The translations under genes were made by a program, and so were the position numbers. A model generated the notes under the pieces. It made no database searches and was not told the origin of the DNA. It worked only from the letters and a program-made list of their open reading frames with translations. This document shows, piece by piece, positions 7,413 through 14,445 of a DNA stretch of 16,776 bases. Position 1 is the first letter of the stretch. Every line of letters begins with the position of its first letter. This DNA comes from an uncultured Roseburia sp. (lineage in GTDB: Bacteria; Bacillota; Clostridia; Lachnospirales; Lachnospiraceae): positions 1-16,776 of the forward strand of contig CANTEO010000058.1 of assembly GCA_947652855.1 (NCBI GenBank), written 5' to 3'.

Positions 7413-7898
7413 CTATACGTTTAAGGCAATCTCCCTGCCGGTATGCTCATACTTATAATAACGCACGCCCGCCGCGTCAAACATCCGCTTTGAGGCGATG
7501 ACCGGGGGCGTGTCCTGATATTTGTCGCAGTCATACACCACCGTCTTTATCCCCGCCTGAATGATTGCCTTCGCGCACTCATTGCAGGGAAACAGGGACA
7601 CATACAGCTTCGCGCCCTCTAAGCTCCCGCCACGGTAATTCAAAATGGCGTTCAGCTCGCTGTGCGCCGAATACAGATACTTGTTGTCCAAAGGCTCGCC
7701 TTCCCGCGCCCATGGAAACGCGTCGTCAGAGCAGCCCGCCGGAAACCCATTGTATCCCATGGAAAGGATTTTATTGTCCTCGCTCACAATGCAGGCCCCC
7801 ACCTGCGTATGCGGATCCTTGGAGCGCATGGCGGACAGCATTGCCACGCCCATAAAATATTCGTCCCAACTGATATAATCCTGCCTTTTTGCCTCCAT
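7413..7898 (-). CDS. dCMP deaminase
   Basis: This is a zinc-dependent deoxycytidylate deaminase (161 residues) that converts dCMP to dUMP, the precursor for thymidylate synthesis. The zinc and catalytic motif is H79-S80-E81 (usually HAE) with C105 and C108 in PCNEC. The SKDPHTQVGACIV (26-38) and GYNGFPAGCSDD (48-59) segments are close to the vertebrate enzyme DCTD, from memory of that sequence. The ATG at 7898 is chosen because AAGGAGG lies 5 nt upstream; an ATG at 7916 precedes that site. The ribosome site overlaps the stop of the phosphatase-like gene, so the two are probably coupled. The Bacillus counterpart is called comEB. Confidence 0.93.
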   Translation of the reverse strand: MEAKRQDYISWDEYFMGVAMLSAMRSKDPHTQVGACIVSEDNKILSMGYNGFPAGCSDDAFPWAREGEPLDNKYLYSAHSELNAILNYRGGSLEGAKLYVSLFPCNECAKAIIQAGIKTVVYDCDKYQDTPPVIASKRMFDAAGVRYYKYEHTGREIALNV

Positions 7899-7903
7899 TG
7901 CGC

Positions 7904-7910
7904 CCTCCTT
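7904..7910 (-). promoter_or_regulatory. Ribosome binding site that sets the dCMP deaminase start
   Basis: AAGGAGG on the minus strand lies 5 nt before the ATG at 7898 and overlaps the TAA of the upstream phosphatase-like gene. It rules against the earlier in-frame ATG codons, which lie upstream of it. Confidence 0.75.
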
Positions 7911-8361
7911 ATCCATCTTCATTTAAAATTGCCGTAAGTTTCCGTATGGAAGACTGCAGCGTCTCATAGCACAGGCCATACATCTGAAGCGTCCCGCCAT
8001 AGGGGTTGACGATTTCAAGCTCGTCGCCTACAAACTCCGTAAGCACATGGACGCGCGCCGGCGGGACTCCCTCAAACTTCTCAAGCACCTTCTGCCGCTG
8101 CTTTTCCTCCATCGTCAGCACAAGCACGTCCCCTTCTAAGTCCTCTTCCGTAAGCGGGCTTGACATATAGCCCTCCGTAGGAAGGCCATTGCTGATCATG
8201 ACCGCCTCCGCTTTCTGGTTCAAAGGCTCCGGGAACAGCACCACAAGCCCACGCGGTAAAATTTCGGCTGTCCCTTTTATGCCTAAATCCTTTAATATCG
8301 CGGCTGCCATTGGCTCCCTGCAAGTGCCGCTCTCCCCCACAAACACAATTTTCTCAAACAC
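7909..8361 (-). CDS. YwlE-like low-molecular-weight phosphatase homologue lacking catalytic residues
   Basis: This 150-residue protein matches the low-molecular-weight phosphatase fold and, in detail, Bacillus YwlE (protein-arginine phosphatase): the SSPLTEEDL segment and the NPYGGTLQMY segment align with SSPLTEELM and DPFGGSIDIY there. The P-loop, however, reads G9-E-S-G-T13-C14-R15 where the family has C-x5-R, so the nucleophilic Cys is Gly. The general-acid Asp of the DP motif is Asn (N119). R15 and the YwlE-type Thr (T13) remain. It may be a non-catalytic binding protein or have a changed activity. The GTG at 8361 is preferred (GGGGGA 7 nt upstream; overlaps the sua5 stop by 8 nt); an ATG at 8391 is possible. 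Confidence 0.85.
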   Translation of the reverse strand: MFEKIVFVGESGTCREPMAAAILKDLGIKGTAEILPRGLVVLFPEPLNQKAEAVMISNGLPTEGYMSSPLTEEDLEGDVLVLTMEEKQRQKVLEKFEGVPPARVHVLTEFVGDELEIVNPYGGTLQMYGLCYETLQSSIRKLTAILNEDG

Positions 8362-9433
8362 ATTCACTTCCCCCGCTCGTCTCTCCTGCATCAATCACCC
8401 GCTGCCCCGCCGCCTTCAAAAGGCGGTTCCTAACCGCACGCCCTATTCCAGCCGCAGGGACGCTCTCCGAATAGATAATGTCCACGCCGCTTGCGTCGAA
8501 TTCCCGAAACACCCGATACAGCCGCCTCGCAATCTCTTCCCCGTCGTCTCCAGCCCCAAGGCTTTTCCTCACGTCTCCCCCGTACCTTGGCAGCGTCTCA
8601 TCGGAAGCTAGAATCCCAACCTTCTTTCCTTCGGCCTGCATCTTCCTCGTCAGCGCGTTCATTTTTGCAATGACCTGCTCTCTGTCGCCGTCCACAACCG
8701 TAAGCTCTGCATACGGCGCGTAATGGCGGTAACGCATCCCAGGCGCCTTGGGCCGTATCGCAGAGTCCGACGCAAGCGTTCCCGGATCCATCTTCACCGG
8801 CCCAATCACTTCTTCCAGCATTCCCTCTGTAACAAAGCCAGGCCGTAAGATCATCGGGGGAGTTTCCGTCAAATCTACAATTGTAGACTCAATGCCAATG
8901 CCGACTTCCCCTCCGTCCAATATGACAGGGATCTTCCCTCCCAGATCTTCCGCCACATGAGCTGCAAGCGTCGGGCTTGGGCGGCCAGACGTGTTCGCGC
9001 TTGGCGCCGCGATCAGGCGTCCGCTCTCCCGGATTAACGCAAGCGCCGCCGGATGGCCTGGCATACGCACCGCCACCGTCTCCAGCCCCCCTGTCGTCTC
9101 ATACGGCACCAGCGCGCTTTTTTTTACCACCATCGTCAAAGGTCCCGGCCAAAATGCGTCCGAAAGCTTCTTTGCCGCTTCAGGCAGCCCGCGCGCAATT
9201 TTCTCCATATCCGAAAATTCGGCGATATGCACGATCAGCGGATTGTCCGAGGGCCGGCCTTTCGCCTCATAGATTTTTTTCGCCGCCTCAGGGCGAAGGG
9301 CGTCCGCGCCCAGGCCGTATACCGTCTCCGTTGGGAACGCCGCCAGCCCGCCGCCCCGAATCACTTCCGCAGCCGCCTGGATTGCCGCGGGATTCGGAGG
9401 CGCGCCGTCTGCCCTGTAAATCTTCGTTTCCAT
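8354..9433 (-). CDS. sua5: L-threonylcarbamoyladenylate synthase, two-domain Sua5 type
   Basis: This enzyme makes threonylcarbamoyl-AMP from threonine, bicarbonate and ATP, the first step of the t6A37 modification of ANN-decoding tRNAs. The YrdC domain spans about residues 1-210, with PTETVYGLG (34-42), KGRPSDNPL (58-66) and APSANTSGRPSPT (143-155). The linker KAPGMRYRHYAP (229-240) and a C-terminal Sua5 domain to residue 359 mark the long form rather than the short TsaC. I chose the ATG at 9433 (GGGG about 6 nt upstream); an ATG at 9445 and a TTG at 9448 lie in frame upstream without a ribosome site. It sits 11 nt after glgB and overlaps the phosphatase-like gene by 8 nt. Confidence 0.95.
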   Translation of the reverse strand: METKIYRADGAPPNPAAIQAAAEVIRGGGLAAFPTETVYGLGADALRPEAAKKIYEAKGRPSDNPLIVHIAEFSDMEKIARGLPEAAKKLSDAFWPGPLTMVVKKSALVPYETTGGLETVAVRMPGHPAALALIRESGRLIAAPSANTSGRPSPTLAAHVAEDLGGKIPVILDGGEVGIGIESTIVDLTETPPMILRPGFVTEGMLEEVIGPVKMDPGTLASDSAIRPKAPGMRYRHYAPYAELTVVDGDREQVIAKMNALTRKMQAEGKKVGILASDETLPRYGGDVRKSLGAGDDGEEIARRLYRVFREFDASGVDIIYSESVPAAGIGRAVRNRLLKAAGQRVIDAGETSGGSECV

Positions 9434-9444
9434 CAAATGCCCCA

Positions 9445-11352
9445 TCAATAAGAAAATTTAAACACAGCCACGCCATACCCTGGCAGCGGGTAGGCGAAGG
9501 AATATTTCCTGCCGTCACATTCCTTTTTCTTCGCTTTATAGCTTGCCGGCCTCTTTTTGCCGCTCCCGCCAAACCTCACGTCATCGCTGTTGAACACCAA
9601 TTTATACGATTTCCCTGTCGGCACGCCGATCTGGTAATCGTCCCTGTCTACCGGGGTAAAGTTGCAGACAAACAGCAGGCAGTCCTTTCCGTCCCTGCTC
9701 TTTCTTATAAAGCTGAAGATGCTGCGCTCATTGTCATTCGCGTTGATCCATTCAAAGCCGTCCCAACTGTGGTCCAGCTCGTACATCGCCGGATATTTCT
9801 TATACAGATGCAAAAGCTCCTTCACATAATCCTGCATCCGCTTATGCTCCGGCCGGTCAAGCAGATGCCATTCCAGCTCCGTCTTCTCGCTCCATTCATG
9901 AAGCTGCGCGAATTCCTGCCCCATAAACAGAAGCTTTTTGCCCGGATGCCCCATCATAAAGGCATAGGCTACCATCAGGTTCGAAAATTTCTCCTCCCCA
10001 AGGCCCGGCATCTTGTTAATCATGGAGCATTTCAAATGCACGACCTCGTCATGGGAAAGCACCAGGATATATTTCTCGCTTCCATTGTACGACATGGCGA
10101 ACGTCATCTTATTATGGTTATCCTTACGGAAATAAGGGTCAAGCTTCATGTAGTCCAAAAAGTCGTGCATCCATCCCATGTTCCACTTTAAGGAGAAGTT
10201 CAAGCCCCCGTCCGGCGCAGGCCCCGTCACCATCGGCCATGCCGTGGACTCCTCCGCAATCATGACGGCTCCCTTGTTCCTTCCCGTGACAAGCGTGTTG
10301 ATATGCCGGAAGAACTCAATCGCCTCTAAGTTCTTGTTCTCCCCATATTCATTCGCGACCCACTGCCCGTCCTGCTTGCCATAGTCCAGGTACAGCATGG
10401 AGGCCACCGCGTCCACCCTAAGGCCGTCAATATGGTAATGCTCCACCCAAAGCAGCGCGCTGCCAATTAAGAAATTCTTCACCTGGCTGCTGCCATAATC
10501 AAAAATCTTCGTCCCCCAATCCGGGTGCTCGCCCTTCCTTGGATCCGCATATTCATACAGCGCCTCTCCGTCAAATTCCGCCAGGCCATGCGCGTCCCTT
10601 GGGAAATGCGCCGGAACCCAGTCCAAAATCACGCCGATGTTGTTTTTATGAAAATGATTGATCATCCAGGCGAAGTCCTCCGGAGTGCCATAGCGGGACG
10701 TCGGCGCGTAATATCCCGTCACCTGATATCCCCACGACCCGTCAAACGGATATTCTGAAATGCCCATCAGCTCAATGTGCGTATAGCCCATTTTTTTCAC
10801 ATAGGCGCAGAGCGCCTTGCCAAATTCCCGGTAATTATAAAATCCCGTGTCTTCCTCATAGCCCGGGTGGCGCATCCAGGAGCCGGGATGCACCTCATAA
10901 ATGCTCATCGGCTGCTCATCCATCGTCCCAAGCTTTGTCCGCTTCTCCATCCATGCGTCGTCCGTCCATTTGATGCTGTCGATATCCACAATGCGCGAGG
11001 CCGTCCCTGGCCGCTCCTCCGCAAAATTAGCATAGGGATCCGCCTTATAGAGCTTCCTGCCATCCGGCGTGACGATCAGGTACTTATACAGGCTGCCCGT
11101 CCCAAGCCCTGGGATAAACAGCTCATAGACGCCCGCCTCCAAAGGCTCTAAGCGCTTCATCTTATGCTTTGACTCATCCCATCCGTTAAAATCCCCAATC
11201 ACATAGACATCCTTCGCATGCGGCGCGTACAGCGTGAAGCAAATCCCCTTTTTTTTCCTGCGCGTCTGCGGATGCGCCCCCATCTTCTTATAGATGTCGT
11301 AATGCGTCGCCTGCCCGAACAAATACATATCCAGTTCCGTAAAGTTACTCAT
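9445..11352 (-). CDS. glgB: 1,4-alpha-glucan (glycogen) branching enzyme
   Basis: This GH13 branching enzyme (635 residues) cuts an alpha-1,4-glucan and rejoins it by an alpha-1,6 bond. An N-terminal CBM48-like domain (about 35-125, including YVIGDFNGWDESKHKM) leads into the TIM barrel. Catalytic motifs are GLRVDAV with the nucleophile D314, IAEEST with the acid/base E367, and SHDEV with D435; WGYQVTGYYAPTSRYG (207-222) is typical of branching enzymes. The ATG at 11352 is supported by GGAGGGAG 4 nt upstream; an ATG at 11370 lies before that site. No other glycogen genes are nearby. It follows the TPR/AAA+ gene after a 50-nt gap containing a stem-loop. Confidence 0.96.
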   Translation of the reverse strand: MSNFTELDMYLFGQATHYDIYKKMGAHPQTRRKKKGICFTLYAPHAKDVYVIGDFNGWDESKHKMKRLEPLEAGVYELFIPGLGTGSLYKYLIVTPDGRKLYKADPYANFAEERPGTASRIVDIDSIKWTDDAWMEKRTKLGTMDEQPMSIYEVHPGSWMRHPGYEEDTGFYNYREFGKALCAYVKKMGYTHIELMGISEYPFDGSWGYQVTGYYAPTSRYGTPEDFAWMINHFHKNNIGVILDWVPAHFPRDAHGLAEFDGEALYEYADPRKGEHPDWGTKIFDYGSSQVKNFLIGSALLWVEHYHIDGLRVDAVASMLYLDYGKQDGQWVANEYGENKNLEAIEFFRHINTLVTGRNKGAVMIAEESTAWPMVTGPAPDGGLNFSLKWNMGWMHDFLDYMKLDPYFRKDNHNKMTFAMSYNGSEKYILVLSHDEVVHLKCSMINKMPGLGEEKFSNLMVAYAFMMGHPGKKLLFMGQEFAQLHEWSEKTELEWHLLDRPEHKRMQDYVKELLHLYKKYPAMYELDHSWDGFEWINANDNERSIFSFIRKSRDGKDCLLFVCNFTPVDRDDYQIGVPTGKSYKLVFNSDDVRFGGSGKKRPASYKAKKKECDGRKYSFAYPLPGYGVAVFKFSY

Positions 11353-11356
11353 ACTT

Positions 11357-11364
11357 CTCCCTCC
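11357..11364 (-). promoter_or_regulatory. Ribosome binding site that sets the glgB start
   Basis: GGAGGGAG on the minus strand ends 4 nt before the ATG at 11352, with the GGAGG core about 7 nt from it. The alternative in-frame ATG at 11370 lies upstream of this site and has none of its own. Confidence 0.7.
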
Positions 11365-11375
11365 ATTCATTCTAC

Positions 11376-11406
11376 ATAACAGCAGCTCATTTTCTGCCGC
11401 TGTTAT
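11376..11406 (-). other. Intercistronic stem-loop between the TPR/AAA+ gene and glgB
   Basis: Two 11-nt arms (11376-11386 and 11396-11406) pair with one G-U wobble around a 9-nt loop. On the minus strand the first arm covers the stop codon of the TPR/AAA+ gene, and the second ends 11 nt before the glgB ribosome site. No T run follows in either direction, so it does not look like a standard terminator. An mRNA processing or stability element, or partial attenuation, would fit; the role is not shown by the sequence. Confidence 0.5.
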
Positions 11407-14369
11407 CCTTCAAAATCCTTCTCCCTGAGGATCACATAGTCATCCTCCGTATATCTTCTGGAAGTGATGATGGAAAATGCCCGCTTCAGCGTCTTCTTTT
11501 CCGCATTTTCAATCGCCTCATCCACAATTTCCTTCACTTCCGTCAAGTTCGTCGCATGATCTACCCTTTGAATGTTGCTGATCCGATTATATAATGCCAA
11601 AACCCCCATATTGTCTATCTCATAATCCAGATCATGGGCATACGCCTTCCCAAATTCCACAAGCTCGTCGCTTGTAAATACCGGAATCACGATTTTCTCT
11701 GAAAATTTTCTGGAAAAGCCCTCATCCTGCCCAAGCGCGCATTCTAAGCCCTTCCTGGTATCCTCCATAATAACGAGGATTCCGCTTTTGTCCTGTTCCA
11801 AAAGCAGAGATAGCTTTACGGCTGTCTCCTTGCTGATTTCACCCGCCTGCTCGATAATCAGGCAGCCTCCCGCAATCTTTTTCAGCAATATGGAAAGGTC
11901 TTTTTTATTCAGGGCCTTCGCGTCTATTTTCCCAACTTTCCCATTCGGATGTTTTTCTTCTTTTTGCAGCGCCTTGATGAATTGCGTGGCAAGTATGGTC
12001 TTCCCACAGCCCTGCCCGCCCTGAATCAGCAAATGCCCTGCCTTCGAGTCCTCTCCTTGCGCATACTTTGCCGATATCTGCGTCAAGGCCCTCAAAATCT
12101 GGCTCTCCATGCCATCCACCGGAATAAAGTAGGAAAACATCGCCTTCTGTTCCTCTGTCAGCTTCGCCTTAACTGCCTTTTTCTGCCCTGCCATGGGTTT
12201 TGCCGTGGAAAATGCCGCCTTTTTGGAAGCCTGCCGCCCCACTGCATCCGCAGTCCCCTGGAATGGAAGCTCTTTCGTATCCCGCCTTAAAATTGCAGAA
12301 GATCCCAAATCCTCCGGTTTTGGCTGCGGCTTTGCCACAGGCTCATCTGCCGTCACATCCGCCTTTTTTCTGAATGTTCCGTAAAACTCTGCTTCAGCCA
12401 GGCGCATTTCCTCTAAAAGCGCCTCGTCCTCCTCTTCTGAAAGCTCCGTGGAGAATGGCCCGCTTTCCTGCCGTAAAAACTCCTCCGGCTGACTGACTGG
12501 CTGCTGCAGAGGCTCCTCCGGCTGACTGACTGGCTGCTGCAGAGGCTCCTCCGGCTGGCTGACTGGCTGCTGCAGAGGCTCCTCCGGCTGGCTGACTGGC
12601 TGCTGCAGGAATCCTTCTGGCTGTCTGACTGACTGCCGTGGAGCTTCTTGCGGCTGCCTTACATCCGCCTCTAATGTCTCTTCCGGCAAATCCGCCAACC
12701 GTTCCCGTGCCTCTTCTTCCTGTCCTCTCTCTGCCTCACAGTCATCCCAATCTTTCTCCGGCGGCATAGCCTGCGCCGCGCCGGGCAGCTCTTTTGTATT
12801 CCTGGACGGCTCCTCTAAAGCCTGTGGATATTCCGCCATCCCGGCCGCCTCATCCGGTATGCCAGCCGCCTTTTCCTCCGGTTGCGGCAAAATGCCAAAA
12901 GCCGGGGCCTCTTCTTCCTGCGCAGCTCCCAAAATGCCTGCGCCGGATGGCGGAGCCGGCTCCCTCTCCATAAGCTGCTTTGGTATGTAAGCCTTTAATC
13001 CAATCTGCTCATCAAAATTTGGCCTTGCCCGCTTAATCTTGCGCAAAAGATCCGGCTCTTTCTCTTTTTTCTTTGCGCCTTCCCCCACTTCCTCTTTCAG
13101 CTTCTCAATCTGCTTTTGAAGCATCTGATTCATATCAGCCATATACCTTCCGGCGCGTTCCTCGCTGGTAATGTCATCTTCCTGAAGGTATTCTTCTTTC
13201 ATGATTTGCGTCGGCGTAATTCCCGCGTCAAGCTTTGGAATCATGTCGGCCAGCCGTTCCATAATCTCCCCGGCCTCCTGCAAAGCCCTGGCTTTCGCGC
13301 TCTCAAGCTTCTGCCTCTGCGCCAGCTCAAGCGCCGCCTTTGCGGCGCGCCTCGTCTTTTCCCATTCCGACAGCACGTCCTCAATGCTCATCTGGCCGCC
13401 AGCCTGCGGCTCCTTTGCCTGATCCTGAGCCGGAATCTGAAGCTGCCCGTCCTGATCCTCCGCCAGGATTTCCTTAAAATTGTCGCGTAAGGATTCGTTA
13501 ATCTTCTGATCCGCCTTGATGCGGCTCACATCCTCCGGCTTTTCCTCATGGCGCGCCATCTGCAAATACGGAATTTCCTCCACCATTTTCTTGATATTGT
13601 CCATGGCGTCGTCGACCGTCTCTTTTTCTGCCGCGTCCATTATCTGCTGCATGCTTTTTGCCAGCTCCTCCTGCAAATTCGCGGTGTTGAACTTCTCCAC
13701 GCTTTCCGAAACGACGGGAATGCGGACAGAATTGTCGTCCCGTATGCCGCTCTTTTGCTGCTTAAAAGCGCGGTACTTATCCTCCTGGGATTTTGTCAGG
13801 GGCTGATACAGCATCTTCAGCTCTAAGGCCCGCTCCACATAAATGCCTTCCCCGAACCACAAAATCAGCTCGTCGCAGGCATCCACGCATTTCTCTCCCT
13901 CTCCCGCCTGATGGTAAAGATACGCAAGCTGATACGCCCACTCTTCTGTATACTCCGCCTCCTTGAACTCCTCGAGAATCGCGATCTGAAGCTTAATGTC
14001 CGCGCCTTTCGCCTTATTCAGCTTATAGCGGAGGATATACTTTAAATTGTCATGCGGCGCGATTTCCACAAATTCATCGTAATATTCTTCCGCCTCCTCA
14101 AAATTCTTCATCTTGATGGCGATTTCAGCCAGGCGGTAAATAATCAGCCTGCCAATCGGAGAACGGTCATATGCGATCAGTAAGATATCCCTTGCGTCCT
14201 CATAGCGTTTCTGATTAATATACACTTCCCCGGCCTTCATCAGCAAATTAACATTTCTCACTTTGCGCCAGTTAATGGAGTCTGCAATTTCAGCCGCTGA
14301 TAAATAGTCCTTCTCGGCGATTAACGCTTTCATCTGGTCAATTTTTAATTTATATTCATATTTATCCAA
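11403..14369 (-). CDS. Large TPR-repeat / AAA+-like ATPase protein of unknown role
   Basis: I do not recognise a named family for this 988-residue cytoplasmic-looking protein. Residues 1-200 form TPR-like helical pairs (for example LLMKAGEVYINQKRYEDARDI and LAEIAIKMKNFEEAEEYYDE), usually protein-binding. Residues 225-450 are charged helices with coiled-coil character. Residues 470-735 are low complexity, with an 11-residue repeat (QPEEPLQQPVS) at about 583-635. A C-terminal AAA+-like domain (about 745-950) has the Walker A GGQGCGKT (784-791) and a likely arginine finger R887 in FSRKF. The Walker B reads CLIIEQ, with E840-Q841 replacing the usual Asp-Glu, so it may bind ATP but hydrolyse it poorly. 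The start is a TTG with GAGGTGA about 6 nt upstream. A 76-nt gap separates it from the AI-2E-family gene. Confidence 0.85.
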   Translation of the reverse strand: MDKYEYKLKIDQMKALIAEKDYLSAAEIADSINWRKVRNVNLLMKAGEVYINQKRYEDARDILLIAYDRSPIGRLIIYRLAEIAIKMKNFEEAEEYYDEFVEIAPHDNLKYILRYKLNKAKGADIKLQIAILEEFKEAEYTEEWAYQLAYLYHQAGEGEKCVDACDELILWFGEGIYVERALELKMLYQPLTKSQEDKYRAFKQQKSGIRDDNSVRIPVVSESVEKFNTANLQEELAKSMQQIMDAAEKETVDDAMDNIKKMVEEIPYLQMARHEEKPEDVSRIKADQKINESLRDNFKEILAEDQDGQLQIPAQDQAKEPQAGGQMSIEDVLSEWEKTRRAAKAALELAQRQKLESAKARALQEAGEIMERLADMIPKLDAGITPTQIMKEEYLQEDDITSEERAGRYMADMNQMLQKQIEKLKEEVGEGAKKKEKEPDLLRKIKRARPNFDEQIGLKAYIPKQLMEREPAPPSGAGILGAAQEEEAPAFGILPQPEEKAAGIPDEAAGMAEYPQALEEPSRNTKELPGAAQAMPPEKDWDDCEAERGQEEEARERLADLPEETLEADVRQPQEAPRQSVRQPEGFLQQPVSQPEEPLQQPVSQPEEPLQQPVSQPEEPLQQPVSQPEEFLRQESGPFSTELSEEEDEALLEEMRLAEAEFYGTFRKKADVTADEPVAKPQPKPEDLGSSAILRRDTKELPFQGTADAVGRQASKKAAFSTAKPMAGQKKAVKAKLTEEQKAMFSYFIPVDGMESQILRALTQISAKYAQGEDSKAGHLLIQGGQGCGKTILATQFIKALQKEEKHPNGKVGKIDAKALNKKDLSILLKKIAGGCLIIEQAGEISKETAVKLSLLLEQDKSGILVIMEDTRKGLECALGQDEGFSRKFSEKIVIPVFTSDELVEFGKAYAHDLDYEIDNMGVLALYNRISNIQRVDHATNLTEVKEIVDEAIENAEKKTLKRAFSIITSRRYTEDDYVILREKDFEG
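12481..12612. repeat. 33-bp in-frame tandem repeat, four units
   Basis: Units lie at 12481-12513, 12514-12546, 12547-12579 and 12580-12612. The first two are identical, the third differs by one base and the fourth diverges only in its last few bases; a fifth, degenerate unit follows. The period is 11 codons, so copy-number change would keep the reading frame of the TPR/AAA+ gene. It encodes QPEEPLQQPVS-type units. Confidence 0.95.
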
Positions 14370-14375
14370 TTTGTA

Positions 14376-14382
14376 TCACCTC
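14376..14382 (-). promoter_or_regulatory. Ribosome binding site that sets the TTG start of the TPR/AAA+ gene
   Basis: GAGGTGA on the minus strand lies about 6 nt before the TTG at 14369. No ATG in the correct frame is close to it, the first internal Met being residue 13, so a TTG start is favoured. Confidence 0.65.
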
Positions 14383-14445
14383 ATAACAGCAAAAAACTGC
14401 AGCTCTGCGGCAAAAAGCTCTCTTCCGGGCCAGGAAACGGCCGCC

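Noticed and set aside
8977..10191. 404-codon open frame on the plus strand
   Set aside because: It lies wholly opposite sua5 and glgB, both of which have full catalytic motifs. Its product is rich in Pro, Arg, His and Ser with no recognisable domain, and no ribosome site is visible. It is a by-product of GC-rich codon use on the other strand.
11376..11406. Stem-loop as a rho-independent terminator
   Set aside because: No T run follows the stem on either strand, and glgB with its own ribosome site begins directly after it.
12481..12612. Possible CRISPR array
   Set aside because: The repeats are contiguous with no spacers, their 33-nt period keeps the reading frame, and they encode a low-complexity linker.
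14370..14445. Promoter or terminator in the gap between the AI-2E family gene and the TPR/AAA+ gene
   Set aside because: A TTGCCG and a TTATGA can be found, but their spacing (about 21 nt) is poor, and GC-rich inverted bases near the T runs do not make a convincing stem. I see only the ribosome site here with any confidence.
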